A stretch of 64,000 nucleotides of DNA from Lachnospiraceae bacterium. Its GTDB lineage: Bacteria; Bacillota; Clostridia; Lachnospirales; Lachnospiraceae. The translations under genes were made by a program, and so were the position numbers. Positions 15,534-25,627 of the stretch are shown here, in pieces. The stretch lies in assembly GCA_015056915.1 (NCBI GenBank), contig SVFK01000001.1:124001-188000 (forward strand). The letters run 5' to 3'. The first letter of the stretch is position 1, and each line of letters starts with the position of its first letter. The notes under the pieces are model-generated. The model was given only the letters and a program-made list of their open reading frames with translations. It searched no databases and had not been told where the DNA came from.

Positions 15534-18500
15534 TTAAATTCCCTTGAAATAGAAAGTAAACTCTTTTCTCTTGCTCACATCCACCAAATATTCCTCATGG
15601 GTTCTGGCTCCCCAGCTGTTATCACCGCCCACACCCATCTGTTCCGATGCGGCGCGTATTACCGTATAATGTACCGGGGGCAGTTCATAGGGATGCTGCG
15701 CATTCTCCATCTCATGGGGCGTATAGGGAAGTGCTGAAAAATGCATTCTGTCGCCAACAAACAACAATCCTCTGCCTTGCAGGTCTGTCACCTTAGCATA
15801 ACGCACCTCCGTCTTATTGCCACATTCCTGAGGCACCATGTAGCGGGACATATTATCCGACACAAGATTACGGTAAATGCCGAGCTTCGCTCCTCTTTTC
15901 CTGTCAAGATAGGTTTCTTCGGGACCGTTTCCATACCATTCTAAGTGGTCATAATCAGCATCTATTTTAAATAACACGCCAAACTCCGGCATATCACCCA
16001 GTTCCTTTACAGGATCATAGCTAAGTGTCACAGCAATCGTACCATCACCATATACCCTATAAGTCATCTCACAGGAAGAAGCAGGCTGTGTGGGCATCTG
16101 ATATTGGTAGGTCACCACTGCGCAGCCATCCTCCATCTTTACCACCGGATTGACCTGAGGTCCATCGTGATGTGTCAGATACATACTTGCCAGTTTCCAC
16201 TGACCATAGCGATTCATCATATCATTTCCACAGTCATTATCAATGGGTGCTCTCCAGAAATTAGGCTTAGGGATGGTTTTCAGCATTTCCTTACCACCAT
16301 AGCGATAAGATACCAGTCCTCCAAAATGATAAGAGAACAATGCATCAAACTCCTCACCCTTAACACCCAGATTCATCCTACCGTATACCACTTCAATGGG
16401 CTTCTTGACGCCAAAGCTCCTGTCCGCAAAAGGCTGATCACATTGGGTGAATACCTTCTGTCCAAAGGCGATCTCATGTCCGGCCTTCGCCCATGCCGTA
16501 TCCTCCTTTAACCTAAAGGACACTGTCACAGCATATTCACCGGGTTCTGCGGGAATTGCTATGGGCAGAGGCATTTCTACCTCAGACAAAGGCTCCACCT
16601 CCGTCTCCCACTTCATTTCCTTCAGAAGCTTACCTTCCTTTTCCAACAATACCACACAATCAAAATCACTCGTGTCCACAAAAAGATTCTTATTAATAAT
16701 CCGAACCTTTTCCTCTTCTATTTCCACACTGATATTCTGATAATTATACTTAACCTCCTGCATCTTAGGTGAAGGCGTTCTGTCACCGCCATAGACAATA
16801 CCGTTTCCACTAAAATTATAATCACAGGGACGTTCATCGAAGTCTCCGCCGAAAGCCTGAAAATACTTGCCGTAACGGTCTTTTTTGTAAATAGACTGAT
16901 CCACATAATCCCAGATAAATCCACCCTGATACAGAGGTTCTCTATCTGTCAAATCCGTATATTTGTGCATAGCACCGCAGGAATTACCCATAGCGTGAGT
17001 ATATTCACAGCAGATAAATGGTTTGCTTCTATCCTTTTTAAGCCACGCTTCGATATCTGCAACCGGAGTATACATCTGACTCTCTATGTCACTGGTATCC
17101 GGAAAGCTTCTGTCAAAGTATATTCCTTCATAATGCACCAGACGTCCCGGATCAACCTCCTTGAAAAATCTGGACATATCATAAATATTTTGTCCGCCAA
17201 AGGCTTCATTTCCACAGGACCATATTAAAATTGCAGGATGATTCTTATCTCTCTGATACATCGAGTTAGCACGGTCAAGCATCATGTCATGCCAGCCGGG
17301 ATGATTACCCGGCACCACTGCATCCACGTCACCCTTGGTACGCACAATAGGCTCCCAAATACCGTGAGATTCCAGATTACACTCGTCTATCAGATACAGT
17401 CCCAGCCTGTCACACAGTCCGTAAAGTCTGGAATCATCCGGGTAATGGCAGGTACGAATGGCATTGATATTGTGTCGCTTCATAGTCACCAGATCCTGCC
17501 ACAATTCCTCTTCCCGCAAGACTCTTCCTGAAATCGAGCTGAATTCATGACGATTCACACCCTTAAACACAATACGCTTGCCGTTCAAATGCATAACAGA
17601 ATCCACAATTTCAAAGCGGCGGAAGCCTACCATCTGAGGAATTACTTCCTGCAACACACCCTCTTCATCTGTTACCGTAATGACTAATTTGTACAAATCC
17701 GGTGTCTCCGCACTCCACAGCACCGGGTTGTCTACCGGAATCACATAATGACTTTTTGTCTCCAAGGGAGCCGTCAATTCTCCCGCCAGTTCAATATGCT
17801 CCTCGTCCCATTCCATAAATAACTGCATTTCCACTCTGCCGCAGGCAGTAGCTTCCATATCCAACACCAGCTCAGCCTTGTCAAAGCTGTCATTTAGTAT
17901 TGTCTGCACCTTCAAATCACGAATATGTACTCTGGGAATCGTATACAGATAAACATCCCTGAAAATACCGGAAAATCTGAAAAAGTCCTGGTCCTCACAC
18001 CAGCTGCTTGAGCACCATTTAAACACGCACAGTGCCAGCTTGTTCTCGCCCTCTTGCAAATAGCCGGTTAATTCAAACTCCGAGGGTGTAAAGGTATCCT
18101 CACTGTAGCCCACAAACTGTCCGTTGCACCATAATGCAAAGGCGCTTTCAACACCCTGAAAGGAGATAAATACCGATTGCCCCTCCATCTGCTCCGGCAC
18201 CGAGAAATACTTTACATATTGGGCTACCGGATTGAATTGCTCCGGTATCTGCCCAGGGTCAATCTGCTCCCTGCCATCCCACGGATACTGAATGTTAGCA
18301 TATTGGGGCACATCATAGCCCTCCATCTGAATATGAGCAGGCACCCTTATGTCTGCCCAGCACTTACAATTATAATCTAACGCTTCAACCCCTTTCTGAG
18401 AGGAAGCATAATTCGTTGCATACGAAAATTTCCACAGACCGTTTAAGCTGTAGCGAAAGCTATTGTCCTCTCCGGCAGCGGCTTCCCTGTCCGGATAAAA

Positions 18501-18581
18501 TACATGATCCGAATGTGCCGGAAGTCTGTTTTCCTGAAAATATTCGGGGTCCTTTACTTTATTGTAGTCAAATGTACTCAT
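15534..18581 (-). CDS. lacZ: Beta-galactosidase, GH2 (LacZ type)
   Basis: 1015 residues, the full size of LacZ-type enzymes. Domain order: N-terminal sugar-binding sandwich, immunoglobulin-like domain, TIM barrel (from VFKGVNRHEFSS), second Ig-like domain, and beta-gal small-chain domain at the end (YRVYGDGTI to the C-terminus, including WYGNGPEETYLDR). The acid/base Glu lies in ILIWSCGNEAFGG and the nucleophile Glu in CCEYTHAMGNS. No signal peptide, so it acts on lactose or galactosides inside the cell. Start MSTFDYNKVKDPEYF follows AGAGG. It stands alone, with no permease or regulator next to it. Confidence 0.95.
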   Translation of the reverse strand: MSTFDYNKVKDPEYFQENRLPAHSDHVFYPDREAAAGEDNSFRYSLNGLWKFSYATNYASSQKGVEALDYNCKCWADIRVPAHIQMEGYDVPQYANIQYPWDGREQIDPGQIPEQFNPVAQYVKYFSVPEQMEGQSVFISFQGVESAFALWCNGQFVGYSEDTFTPSEFELTGYLQEGENKLALCVFKWCSSSWCEDQDFFRFSGIFRDVYLYTIPRVHIRDLKVQTILNDSFDKAELVLDMEATACGRVEMQLFMEWDEEHIELAGELTAPLETKSHYVIPVDNPVLWSAETPDLYKLVITVTDEEGVLQEVIPQMVGFRRFEIVDSVMHLNGKRIVFKGVNRHEFSSISGRVLREEELWQDLVTMKRHNINAIRTCHYPDDSRLYGLCDRLGLYLIDECNLESHGIWEPIVRTKGDVDAVVPGNHPGWHDMMLDRANSMYQRDKNHPAILIWSCGNEAFGGQNIYDMSRFFKEVDPGRLVHYEGIYFDRSFPDTSDIESQMYTPVADIEAWLKKDRSKPFICCEYTHAMGNSCGAMHKYTDLTDREPLYQGGFIWDYVDQSIYKKDRYGKYFQAFGGDFDERPCDYNFSGNGIVYGGDRTPSPKMQEVKYNYQNISVEIEEEKVRIINKNLFVDTSDFDCVVLLEKEGKLLKEMKWETEVEPLSEVEMPLPIAIPAEPGEYAVTVSFRLKEDTAWAKAGHEIAFGQKVFTQCDQPFADRSFGVKKPIEVVYGRMNLGVKGEEFDALFSYHFGGLVSYRYGGKEMLKTIPKPNFWRAPIDNDCGNDMMNRYGQWKLASMYLTHHDGPQVNPVVKMEDGCAVVTYQYQMPTQPASSCEMTYRVYGDGTIAVTLSYDPVKELGDMPEFGVLFKIDADYDHLEWYGNGPEETYLDRKRGAKLGIYRNLVSDNMSRYMVPQECGNKTEVRYAKVTDLQGRGLLFVGDRMHFSALPYTPHEMENAQHPYELPPVHYTVIRAASEQMGVGGDNSWGARTHEEYLVDVSKRKEFTFYFKGI

Positions 18582-18707
18582 CTTTACCTCTTTTCTGCAC
18601 AAGTGCTCTTATTCTCCCTTTTGAACCAAGATTCTGCTCGCGGACTCTCACACCAAGCGCGATTGCGAAAATGTACCTAACCTATACTCATTTTGATAAA
18701 TTGGGAT

Positions 18708-19241
18708 TTACAATTTCTTTATCATCAAATATTCATCTGCATATGTACCATCTTGATAACACAATGCATTTTCTTTTATCCCAATGATTTCGAATCCAAA
18801 ATCTTGATACATTTTCAATGCTCTTTCATTATTCTTAACAACATCTAATTCTATCTGTGTAACCCCATTTTTTTTGCACCATTTTATGCATTCTTCCATC
18901 ATTTTTCCACCAATTCCAAGATTACAGTAATCTTTCAAAATCACAAAAGCAACCTCGGCTCTATGACGATATCTTGCATTTCTTCTAACCAAACCAACTG
19001 AGCATTGCCCAATCACTTCATTTTCATACTCTGCAACAAACCATTCCACATCATTATCTGCAAGCACATTTTTTATTATCTCTTTTTCACGCTCAACTGG
19101 TGTGCAAAATTCACCTGGATTTCTTGCCAAAAATAAAGTTTCGGTATCTGCAATAGTCATAACATTAATAATGGCTTCTGCATCCTCCACCTTTGGTTTT
19201 CGAATAGTAACACTTTTTCCATTTTTTAATAAATATTCCAT
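18708..19241 (-). CDS. GNAT-family N-acetyltransferase
   Basis: 177 residues. The acetyl-CoA site is seen as DYCNLGIGGKMMEECIKWCK (about 115-135) and the C-terminal KNNERALKMYQDFGFEIIG is the classic GNAT motif B. The substrate cannot be told. AAAGGAG precedes the ATG. It is flanked by a related sequence at both ends: GATAAATTTGAATTTGTA upstream and TGTAAATCCCAATTTATC just after the stop, and a 54-bp repeat array lies upstream. It appears to be an isolated insert between lacZ and the AI-2E permease gene. Confidence 0.88.
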   Translation of the reverse strand: MEYLLKNGKSVTIRKPKVEDAEAIINVMTIADTETLFLARNPGEFCTPVEREKEIIKNVLADNDVEWFVAEYENEVIGQCSVGLVRRNARYRHRAEVAFVILKDYCNLGIGGKMMEECIKWCKKNGVTQIELDVVKNNERALKMYQDFGFEIIGIKENALCYQDGTYADEYLMIKKL

Positions 19242-19304
19242 TTACCTCAACTCCTTTACAAATTCAAATTTATCCCACCAAGCTCTCGATACTAATTTAT
19301 ACTT

Positions 19305-19465
19305 TTTCTATGTTTAGTCATGGCATCGATGCTTTCATCCCGACTGGATTTGCTTTTTCTCCATTGCAGGCGGGGACTTTCCTTGCTTTTTACCCCGACT
19401 AAATTATACTTTTCTATTCTTAGGTCGGTATTTTACAAGTGTAACCGCTAATCGGCGCGATATAT
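19305..19465. repeat. 54-bp tandem repeat array, short copy (A)
   Basis: About two to three units, recognised by GCAGGCGGGG (19366) and the ends TTTAGTC and TTAGGTCGGTATTTTACAAG. It shares 5' end, units and 3' end (CAAGTGTAACC, GGCGCGATA) with the longer array at 41838-42165, in the same orientation and also upstream of a GNAT gene. No protein is assigned to it. Confidence 0.8.
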
Positions 19466-19536
19466 TCAAACTTATTGCGTTCAATGGAGCAAGAACAATT
19501 CCGAAAAGGCCGCTTTTATTGGGCATCTTCATCATA

Positions 19537-20820
19537 TCACTTGCGTTCCTTGCGCTTTTTTCTGTTCTTTAGCATTTGCTTCTTCTCTGTTTCCTGCGAA
19601 TTCTCCGCACTCTGCTTTTCCTCTGGCGCCTGCACTTTCTCCGTAATCGGCTTTTGTGTCTCTAAAGTGTCTCCCTCCTGAGCACCTCTGGAGGCATTTC
19701 TGGTATTCACGCTCTCTCGCAGCAATGCGTAACAGGTAGACAGTAAAGGGATAAAGAACAGCATGCCGGCTACACCAAACAGGCTTCCGCCGAGGCTTAC
19801 TGCCATTAATACCCATATGGATGGAAGTCCTACGGAATTACCTACCACCTTAGGGTAAATCAGATTGCCCTCCAGCTGTTGCAATATCAGGAATAATATT
19901 ATAAACCACAGCGCCAGCATGGGATTCTCAATCAAAATCAAAAAAGCTCCTACCGCACAGCCGATGAAAGCTCCCACTACGGGAATCAGCGCCGTAAACG
20001 CAATCAGCACACCCACCATGAAGGCATAGGGCATTCTGAATACAGACATGGCAATGATAAACATAATCCCTAAAATCACAGCCTCCAGGCATTGTCCTGA
20101 AATAAATTTACTGAAGTTTTTATATGCCAGTGTCAACACCTTCAATACATAAGCATTTGCTTTTGCCGGAAGATATGCGGAAAGTATTCTTTTCCCCTGA
20201 TTGGCAAGCTTCTCCTTCTGACTCAGAATATAAAGTGCAAAAATAACTGAAATAACTGTATTTACCACTCCGCCGATAATACCGCTTGCCACGGACACTG
20301 TTGAGGTGAGCATACTGGCTACACCATTTTTCAGAAAACCAATAGCCGTATTGGCAATGGACTCCCAATTCAGCTCAAGCTCTTTCAAAGCAGTCACCTG
20401 CTCCTGCATCTGCGGATATTTTTCACTCAGTAATACCAGCTCATCCACCACTCCATCTATGAAGGGCGGTATCTTTTGTCCCAACACGGAAGCCGCAGAC
20501 TGTATCTGCGGTACTACTGTCACCACCACCAGCACAATAATAAGCAAAACAAAAATGATTGACAACAGCATGCTAATCGGTCTTTTCAGCTTTGCTGCAA
20601 GCTTTCCCTTCCATTTGACCAAAAGCTTTTCTTCTACCATTTTCATGGGCAGATTCAGCACAAATGCTATCACCCCTCCAATCAGAAAGGGGGATGCAAT
20701 ACTAAAGGCAATGGCAATTCCCCGAAAAATCAAGTCACTGTAAATCACAGCCAATACCAGCAATGCACCAAACGCCATAAGCAGACAAATCTGCTTTATC
20801 TTCTCTTTACTAAATCCCAT
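19537..20820 (-). CDS. AI-2E family permease (PF01594)
   Basis: 427 residues with about eight membrane helices: two near the N-terminus (10-30, 35-55), one at 85-105, a cytoplasmic or surface helical segment, then helices from about 165 to 355. The ELP-rich region ALIPVVGAFIG and LEGNLIYPKVVGNSVGLPS are typical. The C-terminal 60 residues are a charged tail (KRKERK end). Despite the name, most members have no proven autoinducer transport; some act as Na+/H+ antiporters. The start overlaps the threonine aldolase gene by 11 bases with GGAGG inside it, so it is the third gene of the pepD operon. Confidence 0.88.
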   Translation of the reverse strand: MGFSKEKIKQICLLMAFGALLVLAVIYSDLIFRGIAIAFSIASPFLIGGVIAFVLNLPMKMVEEKLLVKWKGKLAAKLKRPISMLLSIIFVLLIIVLVVVTVVPQIQSAASVLGQKIPPFIDGVVDELVLLSEKYPQMQEQVTALKELELNWESIANTAIGFLKNGVASMLTSTVSVASGIIGGVVNTVISVIFALYILSQKEKLANQGKRILSAYLPAKANAYVLKVLTLAYKNFSKFISGQCLEAVILGIMFIIAMSVFRMPYAFMVGVLIAFTALIPVVGAFIGCAVGAFLILIENPMLALWFIILFLILQQLEGNLIYPKVVGNSVGLPSIWVLMAVSLGGSLFGVAGMLFFIPLLSTCYALLRESVNTRNASRGAQEGDTLETQKPITEKVQAPEEKQSAENSQETEKKQMLKNRKKRKERK

Positions 20821-21856
20821 TGATAACCTCCGACTTTAAGGCTTGCACATTCTCTTCCTTTGTCGCCCAGCTGGTACAAAAACGGACAGCACTGTGAGTA
20901 TCGTCTACGCGGTGGTCATAGCAATAATCAAAACGCTCTGCCAGCTTTGCCAATGCCTCATCCGGCATAATGACAAATATCTGATTAGTTCTGTTGGGCA
21001 CCAGATAAGGATATCCTTTTTCCTCAAATGCACCACGCAGCACCTCTGCCATCTGAATCGCATGCTTGGAAATCTCAAAATACAGATTATCAGTAAATAA
21101 GACATCAAACTGTACACCCAACAGGCGTCCCTTTGCCAGCATACCGCCCTTTTGCTTTATAAAATATCTGAAATCCTTTTTCAATTCTTCATTGCTTATC
21201 ACAACAGCCTCTCCAAATAAGGCTCCCACCTTGGTGCCACCAATATAAAATACATCACAAAGCTTGGCAATATCGTTTAGAGTCAAATCATTGTCCGGCG
21301 CCACAAGACCATATCCCAAGCGGGCACCGTCCATAAACAGATACAAGCCATTCCTTCTGCACACCTCGGACAGAGCTGCCAACTCGGCCTTACTGTATAT
21401 GGTTCCCAGCTCGGTAGGATTGGATATATATACCATTTTGGGCTGTACCATATGCTCAAAGCTGTCATTATGTATATGTCCCTGATAGGCTTCCTCTACC
21501 TGAGCGGCCGTAAGCTTGCCGTCCTCACTGGGCAAGCCAAGCACCTTATGTCCACAGGCTTCCACAGCACCTGTCTCATGGACATTAATATGTCCTGTTA
21601 CCGCACAAAGCACGCCCTGATGGGAACGAAGCGCCGTATCGATTACCGTTACATTGGTTTGTGTTCCGCCCACCAGAAAATGCACTGCCAGTGATTCATC
21701 ACCGCAGGCTTTGCGGATTTTATCTGCCGCCTGTGCACAATAGCTATCCTCGCCATAGCCGACTGTCTGCTCCATATTGGTAGCTACAATTCTCTCCAAT
21801 ACCTTGGGATGTGCTCCCTCATTATAATCACATTGAAATAAAATTTTTTCGCTCAT
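20810..21856 (-). CDS. Low-specificity threonine aldolase family (PLP-dependent)
   Basis: 348 residues. Fold-type I PLP enzyme of the beta-eliminating lyase family. YLFMDGARLGYGL has the Asp that holds the pyridine nitrogen, and FYIGGTKVGALFGEAVV has the Schiff-base Lys. Predicted to cleave L-threonine or allo-threonine to glycine and acetaldehyde. Start MSEKILFQCDYNEG was chosen for its AAAGGA site and because family members begin there. 16 bases after the peptidase gene, 11-base overlap with the permease gene: one operon. Confidence 0.9.
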   Translation of the reverse strand: MSEKILFQCDYNEGAHPKVLERIVATNMEQTVGYGEDSYCAQAADKIRKACGDESLAVHFLVGGTQTNVTVIDTALRSHQGVLCAVTGHINVHETGAVEACGHKVLGLPSEDGKLTAAQVEEAYQGHIHNDSFEHMVQPKMVYISNPTELGTIYSKAELAALSEVCRRNGLYLFMDGARLGYGLVAPDNDLTLNDIAKLCDVFYIGGTKVGALFGEAVVISNEELKKDFRYFIKQKGGMLAKGRLLGVQFDVLFTDNLYFEISKHAIQMAEVLRGAFEEKGYPYLVPNRTNQIFVIMPDEALAKLAERFDYCYDHRVDDTHSAVRFCTSWATKEENVQALKSEVINGI

Positions 21857-21872
21857 TTTGCATTTCCTTTCT

Positions 21873-23336
21873 TTAAACATCCTTCTCTTCCAGTAATTTA
21901 ATAAGATATTCCCAAACACGGGCTGTTGATGCAATACTCAAGGTCTCTTCGGTAGTATGAATGTCGCTCATGTTGGGACCAAAGGACACACAATCCAAAT
22001 CTTCTATTTTGCTTCCCAACAATCCACATTCCAAACCGGCATGAATAGCCTCCACCTTAGGTGCCTCGCCATACATTTTCTCATATAAAGCAATCATTTT
22101 CTCGCGGAGGGGTGAATCCACACGATATTTCCAGCCGGGATATTCACCGGACACCTCCATACTGCCACCGACAAGGGCTGTCAATGCCTTCAGTTTCTCA
22201 AGCAAATCATATTTCGCACTTTCAATACTGCTTCTCAGTGCAAATTCCGCTCGAAGCACCTCGTTATCACCTTCCAGAATCCCCAGATTCAGGGAGGTCT
22301 CTACCAAGCCCGGCATGTCGGCACTCATAGCCTGCACACCGTTGGGAACCGTTTGCAGGAAGGCTGCTGCCCGCTTCGTATCCTGCCGGGTCACACAGGA
22401 AAAGTCTCCCTTTCCGCACTCCTTAAGCTTCATATAAAAGTCGGGGTCTTTGGTTGCCAGTTCTTCTTTTATATCATCTGCCAGTTGCTGCACCACTGCC
22501 TGTAGCTTTGTCATACAATCAGCTTCTGTCTGCGCCTCTAACAGCACTACCGCCTTTGTTTCTCTGGGAATGGCATTGTCCGCCAGTCCTCCTTTTACCG
22601 ATACCAGATGTACCGGTATTTCTTCTGCCATTGTCCACAGCACCCTGCCAAACAGGCAGTTGGAATTACCTCTTTCCTTGTGAATCTCTGCTCCGGAATG
22701 TCCTCCCAGCAGCCCGCCGATAGTCAATTCATAGGTCGTACCCTGCATCTGTTCCTCTGTCAGCAGAAGAACACATTCCACTCTGGCACCGCCTGCACAG
22801 CTTGTAAGGAAAATACCTTCCTCTTCTGAATCCAGATTCAGCAGTCTCTTTCCCTGTAGCATGGACAAATCAATCTCTCTGGCACCATCCATGCCAATCT
22901 CCTCGTCTACGGTAATGACTACCTCCAGACGAGGGTGCTTTAAATCATCAGCATCCAAAATAGCAAGGGCATACGCCACCGCAATGCCATCATCTCCGCC
23001 GAGGCTGGTCCCTTCGGCATATATCTTATCGCCATCCACAGCCACACGCAGTCCCTGTGTGCTCATATCAATATCACAATCCGGTTTCTTCACAGCCACC
23101 ATGTCCATGTGTCCCTGTAAAATCACAGGCGGCTCCTCTTCATAGCCCGGTGTTGCTTCCTTTACAATAATAACATTTTTTATCTCGTCCTGAATATAAA
23201 AAAGATTCCTTTCCCGGGCAAACTCCACCAGATAATCACTGATGCGGTCAACATTGCCTGAGCCGTGAGGAATCTTGGTAATCTCTTCAAAATAGTAAAA
23301 TACGCTTTGCGGTTCCAAACCTGATAACACTCCCAT
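21873..23336 (-). CDS. pepD: Aminoacyl-histidine dipeptidase (M20, PepD)
   Basis: 487 residues, the length of PepD. Metallopeptidase of the M20 family that cleaves X-His and other dipeptides in the cytoplasm. Visible ligands: LQGHMDMVAVKK (His and Asp), GGDDGIAVAY (bridging Asp), VDEEIGMDGA (catalytic Glu pair) and the late AIHAGLECGLLG. Start MGVLSGLEPQ was chosen; GAAAGG lies 12 bases upstream, a rather long spacing. tRNA-Asn and its terminator lie directly upstream; threonine aldolase follows after 16 bases. Confidence 0.92.
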   Translation of the reverse strand: MGVLSGLEPQSVFYYFEEITKIPHGSGNVDRISDYLVEFARERNLFYIQDEIKNVIIVKEATPGYEEEPPVILQGHMDMVAVKKPDCDIDMSTQGLRVAVDGDKIYAEGTSLGGDDGIAVAYALAILDADDLKHPRLEVVITVDEEIGMDGAREIDLSMLQGKRLLNLDSEEEGIFLTSCAGGARVECVLLLTEEQMQGTTYELTIGGLLGGHSGAEIHKERGNSNCLFGRVLWTMAEEIPVHLVSVKGGLADNAIPRETKAVVLLEAQTEADCMTKLQAVVQQLADDIKEELATKDPDFYMKLKECGKGDFSCVTRQDTKRAAAFLQTVPNGVQAMSADMPGLVETSLNLGILEGDNEVLRAEFALRSSIESAKYDLLEKLKALTALVGGSMEVSGEYPGWKYRVDSPLREKMIALYEKMYGEAPKVEAIHAGLECGLLGSKIEDLDCVSFGPNMSDIHTTEETLSIASTARVWEYLIKLLEEKDV

Positions 23337-23399
23337 TTTCGTACCATACCTTTCTGCAGCCTGCATTTAAATTGTCTTATAAAGCTTTTACATATAGCA

Positions 23400-23430
23400 A
23401 AAAGTGCGCTGCCCAACCAGGTAACGCACC
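23400..23430 (-). terminator. Terminator of tRNA-Asn
   Basis: Minus strand GTGCG, a 16-base loop, CGCAC and TTTTTG. Confidence 0.7.
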
Positions 23431-23436
23431 TTGAAA

Positions 23437-23508
23437 CTCCCCGAGTAGGGCTCGAACCTACAACAACTCGGTTAACAGCCGAGTGCTCTACCATTGAGCT
23501 ATCGAGGA
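23437..23508 (-). tRNA. tRNA-Asn (anticodon GTT)
   Basis: 72 bases, complete cloverleaf: acceptor TCCTCGA/TCGGGGA, D stem GCTC/GAGC, anticodon stem CTCGG/CCGAG with loop CTGTTAA, T stem GTAGG/CCTAC, discriminator G. CCA is not encoded. Confidence 0.97.
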
Positions 23509-23526
23509 TTATTTCTACCAAAATAT

Positions 23527-23555
23527 AGTATAGTAACTTCGCCTTTTCTTGTCAA
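23527..23555 (-). promoter_or_regulatory. Promoter of tRNA-Asn
   Basis: Minus strand TTGACA (23550-23555), 17-base spacer, TATACT (23527-23532), 18 bases before the tRNA. Confidence 0.85.
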
Positions 23556-23569
23556 GAGGTTTGACAATA

Positions 23570-24619
23570 CTACTTATCACCTTTTTCGATGGCTTCCCAC
23601 AGTCCGTTGAGATAAGTGGCTCCCAGTGCCCTATCGTAAAGTCCGTAGCCCGGTCTGCCGGTTTCTCCCCATATCATTCTTCCGTGATCAGGTCTGATAT
23701 AGCCGTCAAAACCATTGTCATACAGCGCCTTCATTATGGCATACATATCAAGGGTTCCGCAGGAGGACAGATGAGACCTTTCCTCAAAACCATTAGGCAG
23801 CACCGCTACATTTCGCATATGCACGAAATGAATACGTCCCATAGCTGCGTACTTGGCTGCCATCTTTACCACATCATTGTGACCGGAGCAGCCCAAAGAG
23901 CCTGTGCATAAGGTGATACCGTTATTGGGCACATCTACAAGCTTTAAAAATCTGTCCAGATTTTGCTCACTCGTGATAATCCTTGGCAATCCGAAAATAC
24001 TCCAGCAGGGGTCATCCTCATGAATCGCCATATTGACACCGCACTCTACACTGACCGGTATAATCCGCTCTAAAAAGTACTGCAGATTATCCCAAAGCTT
24101 TTCCTCAGTCATATTCTGATACTGGGCTACAATATCCTTTAACTCTTCTCTGGAATAGCTGGCATCCCAACCGGGCAGAGTCAAATCACTGTCACTTTCC
24201 AAAGGATTAACCTCATCTACCTGCTCCTGATAATATACCAGTGTAGTGGAACCGTCCGGCAATACATGATCCAGTTGGGTTCTGGTCCAGTCAAATACAG
24301 GCATGAAGTTATAGCAGATACATTTCACACCGGCCTCGGCCACTCTTCGGATATTTTCGCAATAATTATTGATGTAATAATCTCTGCGCTCCTTACCCAG
24401 CTTAATGTCCTCATGCACCGGAATACTTTCTACCACTTCAAAATGCATTCCCATCTGCGTAATAGCAGACTTTAATGCTGCAATACTCTCCCGGCTCCAC
24501 ACCTCGCCTACGGGTACATCATACACTGCCGAAACAATAGTGTGCATCCCCGGGATTTGCCTGATATTCTTAAGCGTGACCTTGTCGTCCTCTCCGTACC
24601 ACCGAAATGACAGCTTCAT
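23570..24619 (-). CDS. uxuA: Mannonate dehydratase
   Basis: Dehydrates D-mannonate to KDG in the glucuronate branch. 349 residues, usual length. [16 protein letters not shown] and [12 protein letters not shown] at the N-terminal side, and the metal-binding stretch [19 protein letters not shown] and IRPDHGRM, are diagnostic of UxuA. Its product is the substrate of KdgK at the left end of the window, so it joins that pathway although 19 kb away. It stands alone, without uxuB or uxaC nearby; the gene is not visibly preceded by an operator I can name. Confidence 0.96.
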   Translation of the reverse strand: MKLSFRWYGEDDKVTLKNIRQIPGMHTIVSAVYDVPVGEVWSRESIAALKSAITQMGMHFEVVESIPVHEDIKLGKERRDYYINNYCENIRRVAEAGVKCICYNFMPVFDWTRTQLDHVLPDGSTTLVYYQEQVDEVNPLESDSDLTLPGWDASYSREELKDIVAQYQNMTEEKLWDNLQYFLERIIPVSVECGVNMAIHEDDPCWSIFGLPRIITSEQNLDRFLKLVDVPNNGITLCTGSLGCSGHNDVVKMAAKYAAMGRIHFVHMRNVAVLPNGFEERSHLSSCGTLDMYAIMKALYDNGFDGYIRPDHGRMIWGETGRPGYGLYDRALGATYLNGLWEAIEKGDK

Positions 24620-24713
24620 TTTCCCGCCTCAACTTTCCTGTGTTGTTGTTACGTTTAGTATTGTGCCACACTTTAGAAAATCTATTCACGTATTTTTCAT
24701 TTTTCTTGATTTT

Positions 24714-25517
24714 TTAGTCCAGCACGCCAAGCCACTTCAGTGCATTCCGGATGCCGTCCTTATCCACATCAGTTGTGATATAATCTGCGATTTCCAATAC
24801 CTCCTTAGAGGAGTTGCCCATTGCGATACCGATGTGCGCACATTGCAGCATGGGTAAATCATTATTGCTGTCACCGATTGCAACCGTATGCTCCATGGGA
24901 ATCTGTAGCTTATCCGCAATATATTCCATGGCGGTTGCCTTGGAATATCCCTTGGGCACTACCTCATAAAAGCCCCTTTCCCTGTCTATAAAGTCAAGCT
25001 CTTCATAGAATTCCCGTCGAAAGGCATCTATGCTTTCCTGCTCATCCGCATAGACAAACAGCTTATCGTATTGCCCTCCTGCTTCTTCATACGGAGCATA
25101 ATTCAGCGCATTGTATCCCTTGGCAAATCTTTTAAAGGTCGTCGTGTACATATTTTCCTGCTTATCTATAAAATTCTCTTCTCGTCCTTCCAGTATGGCA
25201 TCAATGTGATAACGCTTTAATGCCTCCATGATACGTTCGGACAATTCCAAGGTTAACGTCTTATGCAGCAGCAACTCGCCGCGATATACAATCATCGTTC
25301 CGCAGCCCATCAGATAACCGTCAAATTCTGCCTGCTCCAGTAGCCCGCTTCCCACCATGCGCTTGGTTCGCCCTGTATTGACCAGACAAATATGTCCGTT
25401 TTCCCTGGCAACCCGAATCGCTTCTGCAGCACTCTCCGGCATGCTTTTAGTGGCATCATCAAGGAGGGTTCCATCTATATCAAAGAAAATTAATTTCTGC
25501 ACTTTCTTTTCTGTCAT
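24714..25517 (-). CDS. Cof-type HAD-IIB phosphatase
   Basis: 267 residues. HAD motif I is FFDIDGTLLDD (12-22), motif II is VNTGR, motif III a Lys before EYIADKL, motif IV VAIGDSNNDLPML. The type IIB cap sits in the middle. Members remove phosphate from sugar phosphates, FMN or PLP; specificity cannot be predicted. AAAAGG lies about 13 bases before the ATG. It is downstream of rplT and separated by a hairpin from it. Confidence 0.9.
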   Translation of the reverse strand: MTEKKVQKLIFFDIDGTLLDDATKSMPESAAEAIRVARENGHICLVNTGRTKRMVGSGLLEQAEFDGYLMGCGTMIVYRGELLLHKTLTLELSERIMEALKRYHIDAILEGREENFIDKQENMYTTTFKRFAKGYNALNYAPYEEAGGQYDKLFVYADEQESIDAFRREFYEELDFIDRERGFYEVVPKGYSKATAMEYIADKLQIPMEHTVAIGDSNNDLPMLQCAHIGIAMGNSSKEVLEIADYITTDVDKDGIRNALKWLGVLD

Positions 25518-25557
25518 TTTCTTTTTATCCTTTTCTCATTCATCCTTCACAGTAGAA

Positions 25558-25588
25558 GAAGGAGCTGCACTTACCGTACAACTCCTTC
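25558..25588 (-). terminator. Hairpin after rplT
   Basis: Minus strand GAAGGAG, 17-base loop, CTCCTTC, then TTCTAC. The T-run is poor, so it may be a weak terminator that allows some read-through into the HAD gene. Confidence 0.5.
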
Positions 25589-25627
25589 ACTTATGCACTT
25601 ATCGCACATTCTTATTCATCTGCAAAA

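Noticed and set aside
19475-19681. Short plus-strand frame after array A
   Set aside because: It lies opposite the charged tail of the AI-2E permease and has skewed composition only because of that.
20810-21934. Longer start for threonine aldolase at 21934
   Set aside because: The extra 26 residues overlap the end of pepD, have no homology and the ATG at 21856 has a good ribosome site.
23180-23521. 113-codon open frame across tRNA-Asn
   Set aside because: It runs through a complete tRNA gene and its promoter and terminator and has no protein features.
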